A DNA stretch of 64,000 bases from Spirochaetales bacterium (GTDB lineage Bacteria > Spirochaetota > Spirochaetia > Treponematales > Treponemataceae). The notes below the pieces were generated by a model. That model worked only from the letters and a program-made list of their open reading frames with translations, was not told the DNA's origin and made no database searches. The position numbers were made by a program, and so were the translations under genes. Shown one piece after another: positions 21,808 through 32,000 of the stretch. The stretch covers positions 62,001-126,000 of the forward strand of contig JAQXNX010000033.1 of the NCBI GenBank assembly GCA_029098225.1, in the 5' to 3' direction. How positions within the stretch are numbered: position 1 is the stretch's first letter; each line of letters begins with the position of its first letter.

Positions 21808-22756
21808 ATGCCCTTACAATACGTTTAACTAATTGATTTCTTACAACATCCTCTGCTGTAAGTTCCATAAATCCAATGTCATCTATATTATGAAGTATAT
21901 TTAAAGCATGTAAAAGACCCGAAGTCTGTTTTTTGGGTAAATCAATTTGAGACAAATCTCCCGTTATAATTACCTTGGAATTTTCACCCATTCTTGTCAG
22001 GAACATTTTCATCTGTGCAATTGTAGTATTCTGCGCTTCATCAAGAATTACTACACTATCACTTAATGTACGACCCCGCATATATGCTAAAGGAGCAACT
22101 TCTATAACTTCAGATTCAAACAGTTTTTTTACAGATTCCGGCGGAATAACCGCTTCCATTGCATCTCTTAAAGGTCTTAAATAAGGAGCAATTTTATCTT
22201 TTAAATCTCCCGGAAGATAACCAAGACTTTCTCCGGCTTCTACTACAGGTCTTGTAATTACAAGCTTATTTTTTTTATGAGCAAGAACAAGACTTAATGC
22301 ATAAACCACGGCAAGAAAGGTTTTTCCACTTCCGGCACTTCCAGAACAAAAAACCATATCATGGTTCTGCAAAAGCCTTATATAATCAGACTGATTCTGG
22401 GTTCTTGGATAAACTTTTTTATGAGAACCAGGCACAATAATGCAAAGTTCTCCGGAGGTTTTTCCGTTATCCGGGACTTTTTTATCTGTATTTAAAACTG
22501 AAAGAACAACTTCTTCGCTGTCAAAACCGCCCAATTGAATTTCATCTACTATGCGGTCAACAATAAATTGAAATTTCTGACAAATGTCCGGTGCATCGCA
22601 ATGAACCGAAAGTTCATTTCCTTTTGTAAAAACCGGAACACCCAAATGCTGTTCTATGAGCTGGAGATTTCTATCATTTGTTCCGCAAACACAAGCTAAG
22701 ACTGAATTATCCGGAACGACAATTGTATATTCATTCATAAATAAACGACACGGCAA
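21785..22756 (-). CDS. phoH: PhoH-family protein
   Basis: CSGSAGSGKTFLAVVYALSL, ITRPVVEAGESLGYLPGDLKDKIAPYLRPL, VILDEAQNTTIAQMKMFLTRMGENSKVIITGDLSQIDLP. Confidence 0.93.
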   Translation of the reverse strand: MPCRLFMNEYTIVVPDNSVLACVCGTNDRNLQLIEQHLGVPVFTKGNELSVHCDAPDICQKFQFIVDRIVDEIQLGGFDSEEVVLSVLNTDKKVPDNGKTSGELCIIVPGSHKKVYPRTQNQSDYIRLLQNHDMVFCSGSAGSGKTFLAVVYALSLVLAHKKNKLVITRPVVEAGESLGYLPGDLKDKIAPYLRPLRDAMEAVIPPESVKKLFESEVIEVAPLAYMRGRTLSDSVVILDEAQNTTIAQMKMFLTRMGENSKVIITGDLSQIDLPKKQTSGLLHALNILHNIDDIGFMELTAEDVVRNQLVKRIVRAYENEEQD

Positions 22757-22835
22757 AAGCCAGTCAGACTTTTTTAATCCTCCTTTCCCTATATATATTA
22801 TCTTTTATACATAAAGTATTGTCAATCTATTTTCC

Positions 22836-25800
22836 TTATTCAATTTTCCATTCACCATATTCATCTACAATGCTGGTCTTAATGCTTTCCATAGGATTCC
22901 ATACAATTCCGATTGTAAAATATGGGTTAAAATCATAACGAGGTTTCTGACCAGCCTCTTTAAGTAACCGAGGTTCAATTTTAAGCTGCATATTCATTTT
23001 CCAGTCATGCAGATCATGACTTGCAGTAAGTTCAAAACTCTTTAATTTAAAGCCCGAACCGGAACGTTTCTTTTCGTCTCCAAAATTAAATGAATCTATT
23101 AAATCCTTTACGATATTTCCAGGTAAGCCACCCCATTCGCTGTACAAATCGCCTTCTTCGTTATGAAAATACCAGTACAAAACAGAGTTTCTTGAAGTAG
23201 AAGAAAATGTAAGCTCCAGGAATTCAAAAATCTTAAAGGATAATGATGGAGAAAAAGTTAAATAACTGTCTGTAGCACGCCTTAAATCTGCAACAAGGCT
23301 CATATTCAGGCCTGGAGCAAAAGAAACTCTGTTAAACCAGCGGTAATAAGTCTTTTTTTCTGGTGCAAAAGAAAAAGTTAAAGAATACGGAATAAATTCC
23401 TTTTCATTCTTCTGTTTCCAGCCAATTTCTTTAGAAAAATCATAACCGTAAGAATATGAATGAAGATATATAACCTGAAGCATTTTAAATGCTGAAAGGG
23501 AAAGCTTTAAGCTTTCATGATAATTTTCTTCCAGGTTATAAACATAATCTTCGGTAAAAGATAAATTTGAATCAAAAAAATGAAGATTTAATGATTGAGT
23601 AAGAGGATTTTTCTTCCATTTATCTTCGTAAGGAACATCTTCTTTAGTTACTTCTTTAATTCCGCTGCCGGCGCTTACACTTAAATGCGGAAAAGTAACA
23701 TTTGCTGAAGCCGTATACTGCATTAAAAGCGGTCTCATAACTGCACCAAGCGTAAGACTCTGCCTTAATTTTTTATTGAATTCCGTACACGCAATTACGG
23801 CTGTAATAGAATTCGCCGTAACAAATTTTTCATCGGCAAAATCTACAGTTTCATTTTTCCATTCCGGTTCATCTACAGTTCCAACAAAAGTTCTTTTAAA
23901 CACTTTTTCAGAAATATTCCAGGATAAAGAAGAATCAGATAAAACAGAGGAATAAACAAACGGTTTTAAAGTTACTGTATTTGTATTAATAATATCCTGA
24001 GCTTCGGCATTATAGTCTGCAAGTTTTAAAGCTTCTCTCTGCCGGTCTGTATAACCGCCTTCACTTTCGGTTTTATCTGAAATATATGGATGGCTTTGAA
24101 AAACCGGAGAATAGGTAAAATCATTTACCATAGAAATAAAACTTCCGCCATAACTTGTATTGCTGCTTAAAGTTACCGGAGTTTTAATTGTATACATGTA
24201 TGAACGGTAATTATTCCAGTCAAAATCTGAAGGAAGTTTTAAATTAATAGAAGAATAAGCATACTGATTCATAAAATTTCCTCTGACAGAATATGAAAGC
24301 TTATAGGCAAAACCTTCTGCAAGAGGAACTTTTGGAATATCATAAGAAAGCTCAGTATTCTTTAAATCATACTCATATAGTTTTTCTTCAGCTTCGGCCT
24401 CTGCTTTGTCTTTAGCAGGCTGATCTGATTTTTCGTCTTCAGGATTCTGTTCTTCCGGACCTTCTTTTTCAGAAGCATCTAAATCGGGCATATTTATCTT
24501 GCTGATATAATCAGTTTTTTTAATATTATTATTATGTTTTACCGGCCAGGAAAAAATAGTTCCGCTCACACTCATATTTGTAGAAAGTGGTGTTACGGAA
24601 GAAGGATAATAGAATCTTCGCTGCGGAGTATAAAAGCTCCATAAAGGTTCATATTCATCATAATTAAATTCTATCATTCCTGTATCTTTACTAATCTGAC
24701 TTGTAAAATTAGCTTCCTTGGAACTGATATTTACAGAAGAATTATGATTTAGATTTATGGAAGAAATATACGGATTTAATACATTTACAGAAGGATTTGC
24801 AGAGGTATTGAATTTCCATTCAAAGTTAGAAATTTCTGAAGCAGGACCTTCTTTTTTTTCATTTCCGTTAATGTTATCTAACATATAAGAAATCCAGTCC
24901 ATAGTTTCATAACGGTTCCTCAGAAAATCATAAGAAAAATATGGATCTGAATAAATTGGAATAGAAAGAGAAATTGAAAGCGGCTTATTAAGCTTTAAGT
25001 CAATATTAGCCGCATAACGGAACGGAAGCTTCATGCCAAGAAAATCAGATTTATCATTATAAGTTAATCCACTAGCTATAGAAAATGGATAATACTGTCC
25101 GTTAAGCTGATCCAAAAATACTGTTCTTGAAAAACCGAGATTTAAATTAAATTTAAGGCTGGTTAAATATGTTTTAGAAGGTTGTAAATTGCCGTCAAAG
25201 CCTATGTGATATCCTAAATTAGAATACCAGTCGCCCATAACCTTTACATAATTTGTAGTGTCTCCCTTATAATCCTGATCTAAATTATGTAAAACAATTC
25301 CTTCCTGAACCTGCTCTTTTAAGGTTGTAGGCTTCATAAAATTATACAAAGCTTTAATTGATTCCGCTGCAGAACTGTCCTCTTTTTCATTATTATTTTG
25401 TGAAGAATTTTCTGAAGAAACGGCTGCATCAAGAGGCTTTCTTCCAAAAACATAAGATGTAGTCTGAATGCTGTAACCAGCGCGTGGCGTAAAAGAAAAA
25501 ACCGGATTAAAAATTAATTCATCTTTTGGATAATAAAATGCCGGAAAATACATGACAGGAACAACGCCTACATATAGCAGTGCATTAAAAAACGCAAATT
25601 CGCCGCCAGGTAAAAGCCAGGTTCTTGTTGCATCTATATGCCAGTGAGGATTTTCATCATCACAAAAAGTAAGACTTGAATTTTTGAAGGTAATTACATT
25701 GTTTCCGGTTTTACCAAAAAGATCAGAAAATACAATCAGGGTTGAACCGCCCGGAAGATTAATTGCATCTGACTGTGTTTGAATTATTTTTCCACCGTCA

Positions 25801-26186
25801 AAAACACCTTCCAGTGTAGAAGTATTAAGCAAAAGTGAAGTTGCAGTTGTTGTTTCTCCGCCCGAATTTGAATTTTTTGTAATTATAGTTACATTTCCCT
25901 GTGCAAAAAGCATTTCGGTGGAGCGGTTATAGGTTACGTGTTCGGCATTAATTTCAGATTCATTTCCATTTTTTTCTACAATAAGTTTTACAGAACCTTC
26001 TAAAACAATGCAGTCCTGACCTTCTTCATTTTTTTTATAATCTGTTTCGCGGGCATTTTTAATTGTAATTGTTGTAATTTCAGGCTCTTTTTTTGATTCA
26101 TTGTCTTCATTCTGTGCATAAACAGAAAAAGATTGAATTAATAATATGAGAAAAAAAACAATTGTCCGTAAAAACAGTTTTTTCAT
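22836..26186 (-). CDS. LptD/OstA-like outer-membrane protein
   Basis: Signal peptide; N-terminal LptA/OstA-like repeats (GSVKLIVEKNGNESEINAEHVTYNRSTEMLFAQGNVTI), long beta-rich C-terminus. Confidence 0.7.
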   Translation of the reverse strand: MKKLFLRTIVFFLILLIQSFSVYAQNEDNESKKEPEITTITIKNARETDYKKNEEGQDCIVLEGSVKLIVEKNGNESEINAEHVTYNRSTEMLFAQGNVTIITKNSNSGGETTTATSLLLNTSTLEGVFDGGKIIQTQSDAINLPGGSTLIVFSDLFGKTGNNVITFKNSSLTFCDDENPHWHIDATRTWLLPGGEFAFFNALLYVGVVPVMYFPAFYYPKDELIFNPVFSFTPRAGYSIQTTSYVFGRKPLDAAVSSENSSQNNNEKEDSSAAESIKALYNFMKPTTLKEQVQEGIVLHNLDQDYKGDTTNYVKVMGDWYSNLGYHIGFDGNLQPSKTYLTSLKFNLNLGFSRTVFLDQLNGQYYPFSIASGLTYNDKSDFLGMKLPFRYAANIDLKLNKPLSISLSIPIYSDPYFSYDFLRNRYETMDWISYMLDNINGNEKKEGPASEISNFEWKFNTSANPSVNVLNPYISSINLNHNSSVNISSKEANFTSQISKDTGMIEFNYDEYEPLWSFYTPQRRFYYPSSVTPLSTNMSVSGTIFSWPVKHNNNIKKTDYISKINMPDLDASEKEGPEEQNPEDEKSDQPAKDKAEAEAEEKLYEYDLKNTELSYDIPKVPLAEGFAYKLSYSVRGNFMNQYAYSSINLKLPSDFDWNNYRSYMYTIKTPVTLSSNTSYGGSFISMVNDFTYSPVFQSHPYISDKTESEGGYTDRQREALKLADYNAEAQDIINTNTVTLKPFVYSSVLSDSSLSWNISEKVFKRTFVGTVDEPEWKNETVDFADEKFVTANSITAVIACTEFNKKLRQSLTLGAVMRPLLMQYTASANVTFPHLSVSAGSGIKEVTKEDVPYEDKWKKNPLTQSLNLHFFDSNLSFTEDYVYNLEENYHESLKLSLSAFKMLQVIYLHSYSYGYDFSKEIGWKQKNEKEFIPYSLTFSFAPEKKTYYRWFNRVSFAPGLNMSLVADLRRATDSYLTFSPSLSFKIFEFLELTFSSTSRNSVLYWYFHNEEGDLYSEWGGLPGNIVKDLIDSFNFGDEKKRSGSGFKLKSFELTASHDLHDWKMNMQLKIEPRLLKEAGQKPRYDFNPYFTIGIVWNPMESIKTSIVDEYGEWKIE

Positions 26187-26211
26187 ATAATTAAGCCGTA
26201 CACCACCTTTG

Positions 26212-29046
26212 TTATAGCCCCAGCTGCCCCTTTATAAACTGACCGGTGTAGCTCTTTGGCTCGCGGGCTACCTCTTCTGGTGTACCGGTTGCAATTATGT
26301 TACCGCCGCGGAAGCCGCCTTCCGGTCCAAGGTCAATTATATAATCAGCCTGGCAGATTACGTCCAGGTTATGTTCAATCATAACTACAGAGTTTCCCTG
26401 ATCTACAAGGCGCTGAATTACACTCATAAGCTGCTTAACATCTGCAAAATGAAGACCTGTTGTAGGTTCGTCCATTATATAGAGAGTTTTGCCGGTAGAA
26501 ACTCGGGCAAGCTCGTTGGCAAGTTTTACGCGCTGAGCCTCGCCGCCACTGAGTGTGAGGGCATTCTGGCCAAGCTGAATGTAGCCGAGTCCTACTGATT
26601 TCATGGTTTCAAGCTTGCGGGCAATATGAGGAATACTTGCAAAAAAGTCGCAGGCTTCGTCTATAGACATATTTAGTACGTCGTTTATGGATTTACCTTT
26701 GTAAGTAACTTCCAGAGTTTCTTTATTAAAGCGCTTTCCGCCGCAGACTTCGCACTGAACATATACATCCGGCAGAAAGTTCATTTCGATTACGTTTTCT
26801 CCCGCGCCCTGACAGGCTTCGCAGCGGCCGCCCTTTACGTTGAAGGAGAAACGGCCTTTAAGGTAGCCGCGGGCTTTTGATTCGGGCAGGCTTGCAAAGA
26901 GGTCGCGGATTGCGTCGAAGACTCCAATATAAGTTGCAGGATTTGAACGCGGGGTGCGGCCGATTGGTGACTGGTCTATGTTGATTACCTTGTCTATAAA
27001 CTCTGCGCCTTCCACACCCTCGCACTCGCCTACATCATAGTTTGTGCGCATAACGCGGTTACTGAGGGCAGGATAAAGGACGTCGCTCATAAGGGTAGAT
27101 TTTCCCGAGCCGGAAACGCCTGTTATACAGGTAAAGGTTCCAAGAGGAATCTGAATGCTTACGTTTTTGAGGTTGTGTTCTGTTACACCGTTTACTTTGA
27201 TGAAGCTGCCGTTGCCTGCGCGGCGTTTTGCCGGAATGTCCATTTTGAGGGTGCCGGCAAGGTACTGGCCTGTAAGGCTTTCCTTTACCTTTGCAACTTC
27301 TGCAGGAGTGCCGGCGGCAACTACACGTCCGCCATTTACCCCCGCGCCGGGACCGATATCTATAAGGTAATCTGCTGTTCGCAGAGTCTGTTCGTCGTGT
27401 TCTACTACAATTACTGTGTTGCCGTTGTCGCGCAGGCTTATAAGTGTGTCTATAAGGCGCTGATTGTCGCGCTGGTGAAGTCCGATACTAGGCTCGTCCA
27501 GAATGTACATAACGCCGCAGAGGGCTGAGCCGATTTGGGTTGCAAGACGGATTCGCTGGGCTTCACCGCCACTTAAAGTTTCTGCGGCGCGCTCCATTGT
27601 AAGATAGTCCAGGCCTACATCTCGCAGGAAGCGGAGACGGGCACGGATTTCCTTCATAATCTGGGCAGCAATTTTCTGTTCGTTTTCGGTAAGCTCAAGT
27701 TTATCAAAAAAATCTATTGACTCTGCAACAGAAAGACAGCAAAGCTCCCATATATTCTTACCGCCCACAGTTACGCCAAGGGCTTCCTTACGAAGTCTCT
27801 GTCCGTTACAGCAGGAACAATGCCCCACCTTCATAAACTTTTCTTCTATATTAGCACGCATACTGTCGCCCCAGGCTTCTGCGTGACGGCGCTTCATTTC
27901 GTTGAGAACTCCGGGCCATGGGCGGTTATATTCGCTGTAGCCTTCCCCGCTCTGCTTTTTATAAACCCAGTGAATCTTGCGGTCCGGGTCTCCGTTCCAC
28001 AGGTATTCAAACTGTTCGGCTGTAAGTCGGGAAATTGGTGTATCCAGGGTAAAGCCCTCTGCGTCTGCAACTGCCTGGAACATGGTGTGGTTCCATTCGC
28101 TGTCTGGATTGAAAAATGGAAAGGCCCGCTCATTGAACGAAAGCGAACGGTCCGGCAGAATCTTATTAAAGTCCCATTCCATTTTTTCGCCAAGGCCGGT
28201 ACATTCCGGGCAGGCACCAAACGGGTTATTAAATGAGAAAAGTCGCGGCTGCAAATCAGGAATGGAAATACCGCAGTCCGGGCAGGCATTCTTCTGGCTG
28301 AAGAAAACCTCTTCGTCCTTGTCGCCAACGCGGCGGGTAACAACAACAATTCCGTTTGCGTTTTTAAGGGCAATTTCGATTGAGTCGGCAAGGCGGCTTC
28401 GAACCTCGTCGCCCTTTATAATTCGGTCTACAACAATTTCAATTGTATGCTTTTTCTGCTTATCAAGCTTGATTGCCTCGTCCAGATCAGCCATTACGCC
28501 GTCAATTCGAGCGCGTACAAAGCCCGATGCCCTGGCATCATCAATAATCTTCTGGTGCTCACCCTTTTTACCTCGGATAACCGGTGCCAGAATCTGCATT
28601 TTTGTGCCGTCTTCCCAGCCCATTACGGTATCAATAATCTGGTCAACGCTCTGCTCACGGATTTCGCGGCCACAGTTCGGACAGTGAGCATGGCCACAGC
28701 GGGCATAAAGCAGGCGGTAAAAGTCGTAAATTTCAGTGATTGTACCCACAGTAGAACGAGGGTTTTTATTTGTAGATTTCTGTTCAATAGAAATTGCAGG
28801 AGAAAGCCCTTCAATCAAATCAACATCAGGCTTATCCATACGGCCCAGAAACTGGCGGGCATAGGACGAAAGGCTTTCCATATAGCGGCGCTGGCCTTCG
28901 GCAAAAAGCGTGTCAAAGGCAAGCGAAGACTTTCCCGAACCGCTCAAACCGGAAATAACAACCAGCTTATTGCGCGGAAATGTAACGTCAATATTCTTAA
29001 GATTATGCTCTCTCGCTCCGCGAATTACTACCATTTCGTCTTTCAT
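26212..29046 (-). CDS. uvrA: Excinuclease ABC subunit A
   Basis: GAREHNLKNIDVTFPRNKLVVISGLSGSGKSSLAFDTLFAEGQRRYMESLSSYARQFLG; two ABC ATPase domains, CxxC zinc motifs. Confidence 0.98.
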   Translation of the reverse strand: MKDEMVVIRGAREHNLKNIDVTFPRNKLVVISGLSGSGKSSLAFDTLFAEGQRRYMESLSSYARQFLGRMDKPDVDLIEGLSPAISIEQKSTNKNPRSTVGTITEIYDFYRLLYARCGHAHCPNCGREIREQSVDQIIDTVMGWEDGTKMQILAPVIRGKKGEHQKIIDDARASGFVRARIDGVMADLDEAIKLDKQKKHTIEIVVDRIIKGDEVRSRLADSIEIALKNANGIVVVTRRVGDKDEEVFFSQKNACPDCGISIPDLQPRLFSFNNPFGACPECTGLGEKMEWDFNKILPDRSLSFNERAFPFFNPDSEWNHTMFQAVADAEGFTLDTPISRLTAEQFEYLWNGDPDRKIHWVYKKQSGEGYSEYNRPWPGVLNEMKRRHAEAWGDSMRANIEEKFMKVGHCSCCNGQRLRKEALGVTVGGKNIWELCCLSVAESIDFFDKLELTENEQKIAAQIMKEIRARLRFLRDVGLDYLTMERAAETLSGGEAQRIRLATQIGSALCGVMYILDEPSIGLHQRDNQRLIDTLISLRDNGNTVIVVEHDEQTLRTADYLIDIGPGAGVNGGRVVAAGTPAEVAKVKESLTGQYLAGTLKMDIPAKRRAGNGSFIKVNGVTEHNLKNVSIQIPLGTFTCITGVSGSGKSTLMSDVLYPALSNRVMRTNYDVGECEGVEGAEFIDKVINIDQSPIGRTPRSNPATYIGVFDAIRDLFASLPESKARGYLKGRFSFNVKGGRCEACQGAGENVIEMNFLPDVYVQCEVCGGKRFNKETLEVTYKGKSINDVLNMSIDEACDFFASIPHIARKLETMKSVGLGYIQLGQNALTLSGGEAQRVKLANELARVSTGKTLYIMDEPTTGLHFADVKQLMSVIQRLVDQGNSVVMIEHNLDVICQADYIIDLGPEGGFRGGNIIATGTPEEVAREPKSYTGQFIKGQLGL

Positions 29047-29092
29047 ATCCGCATATTATAGCAGAATCCTAAAAGAGGGAAAAGACATTTTA

Positions 29093-32000
29093 TTATCTAA
29101 CTAATTCAGGCATTTGGCCTGTAACACCATACATAGCTGAATATGTTAAATCATTAAAGAAGTCAGGGCTTGTAACATTTACAGGGGTATTATCTTCCGA
29201 TTTTTTCCATCCAGAGGTAACTTCAAACGAAATACTAGTCAAACCACTTCCAGAGAATGCATATTCTCCAATTTTTCTGCAGTTTGCTGGAATGGTAATA
29301 GAACTTAAACTATTAGTACTACTAAATGAACATCTTCCAAGCTCTGTTATTTGAGGTTGAATTTCAAATGACTCAAGACTTTGACAAGCAGAGAAAGCAC
29401 TTTCTCCAATTTTTGTAATATAAGAACCATAAGTAACTGTTGTCAAATTTTCACAAGATGAACAAGAAGATTCAGGGATTTCTGTAATACTAGAATTATC
29501 CGGAAAACGAATTTCTTCAAGATTATGACATCTGTAAGCAACTTCGACTCCTAAAGATGTAACACTATCTGGAATTATAAGCTTTTTAATACTTGACTCT
29601 GTAAATGCACCAGCACCAATTGCAGTAACTGTAGCTGGGATAGTAATATTCTCTATTACAGTATATTTAAAAGCCTCATAACCAATTGATGTTACTCCAT
29701 CAGGTATATTAACAGATTTCAAATTATGATTTAAACCAAATGCTTTATTTCCAATTTGTGTTACAGTTGAAGGCAATTTTATAGTTTCAAGAGGGTATAT
29801 TTCTCTATAATCAAGACCAGCATAAAACTGTTCCCTAGGAATTGCTGTAAGACCTGTTACCCCAGAAAGATCTAAACTGAATAATTTAGCAGCCATATTT
29901 CCGCTCCAAATATCATGTGCAATACTGTTCAATTTAGTTTTTATTTGATTAAGCTGGTCTGTAGTAATAGCACCGGTAATTTTTAATATTTGCCCATTTT
30001 GAATACTATCCAAAGCATCTACAGCCTCATCAGCAGTAACCGACACAACAGCTTGGAGAAGGCCTTCGTTACTGATTCCCCAGGAACGATTAGAAATAGT
30101 ATACTTACTAATATCAGACTGGAAATCTTCATCAGAACAGCCATCTGCTTTTGAAAGTACTGTTGCTCCAGCTGAATAGGAAAACATTGTAACAGCTATA
30201 TGAGTATTTCTAGTTATTCCGCCGGTAGAAATAATTTTATTTTGTGGTAAATATATATCATCAACCCCAGCTCCTCCAGAAGAAAATACTAAATCTCCAC
30301 TCAATTTAACAGTTCCATTTACAAAAATAGCACCACCATTTCCATCAGCCCTGTTCTTCTTAGTACTAGTAGCTCCTCCAATATGACCTTTACTTATTAC
30401 AAGGTTTCCTCCTCCAAGGAAAATAGCACCACCATTGTTACTTGCATGATTAGACTCCATTGTAACATCATCATCAATCGTAAGAAGTCCACTACCTGAA
30501 ACTGCAATTCCACCACCAGACGCAGCTTCATTGCTATTAATATATGCAGTTTTTATTGAATTATTATTTCCTGTACAATAAATTCCACCACCAGTTCCAG
30601 CTGTTTTATTATCTCTTATATATCCGTTATTAATTACAAGGGTTACAAGGGTTCCGTTTGAACTGCAAATTCCTCCGCCAGCTTCCAGTGCATAATTTCT
30701 TAAAATTCCATAACTGCTGGAATTAGACATTGCAGTTCCTGCAGGTTTTGAATTTTCATCAAAACCACTATATCCAATATAAACCGATCCAACACTATAA
30801 ATACCACCTCCGGACTTTCTAGCGGCATTGATATTCGCATTATTAAAACCTAAATCAGAAGTTCCAGTATATCCAGACTGTCCTATTAATGCTGTGCCAT
30901 ACATAAATAATGTAGAGCCACTACATACATATATTCCGCCACCAAAATTTGCATGGTTTCCTATTATTACAGAATCATCAGAAAGTTTTACAGTACCATT
31001 ACCGGTAATATATATTCCTCCTCCGTAGCCCTCTTCATTGTTCGAATTATTTGTCCAGCCCCCTGTAATTTTTAATTTTGTAATTGTTACAGGCACAGAG
31101 GTATTTATTTTAAGGGCTCTTCCCTTTTGTTGAGAAGTTGATGAATATCCTCCATTAATACTATCTGTACTGCTTCCGGTATTTCCCTCCAGAGTGATGG
31201 CAGAAACAGTAGTACTTGTATTCAGTGTTACAGGCTTTGCTGTAGAGGTGTCATCTTCTATGCTCTGGCTGCCTGAAAGTTCACCAATAATTTTTATTGT
31301 ATAATTTTGTTTAACATTCTGATTTGTAATAAAAAGAAGAGCAGTTTTTAAATTTTTAAAAGGTTTATCTGAAGGCATAGTAGAATTTTCGTTATAACAG
31401 GTAGTTCCACTTCCTGCAGGATTCCAGATATAATCATACTCTCCGGCCTTTGTTCCTGCATAATCTGACGAAGTTGCGTCAAAGGCATCTGTTGAACTAT
31501 AGTTTACATAAAGAGTACTTGGTGTATTTTTTAATTTAAGTTTTCCTATATTTGTTCCAGAAGATTCCAGAATAAAGCCTGAATTAAGTACAAGCGAAAC
31601 TTTTCCAATTTCATCGCTCAGCTTAGTTCCGCCAAGAAGAGCAAAGCCACGATTCGGCTTACCATGCATTATCTGAATTTTTGATGAAGAGTTGTGATTA
31701 GCCAGAGTTCCTTCAAGCTTTACAATTCCATTTTCTACACAAATATGATTTGCGCCATTTGCGCCTGCCGGAATATATACATTGCCGCTAAGACTTAGCG
31801 GATAAGTATTTGCTGCTCCAGACAAATAAACAGCATCTCCTTTAACAGCTGTATTTCCAGAAATTTCTCCGCCATTTATTGTTAATAGAGAATTTGTACA
31901 GCTTATTCCTCCACCGTTTGCTGTAGTTATATTTTCTTTAATTAAAACTCCATCAGAAATAATTACGTTTGCATTATTAGAAAGTTTCAGGCCTGAACCG

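Noticed and set aside
27820-29061. Long antisense ORFs across uvrA (e.g. 27977-28687, 28447-29061)
   Set aside because: Shadow ORFs of a GC-richer, strongly conserved coding gene; no domain signal.
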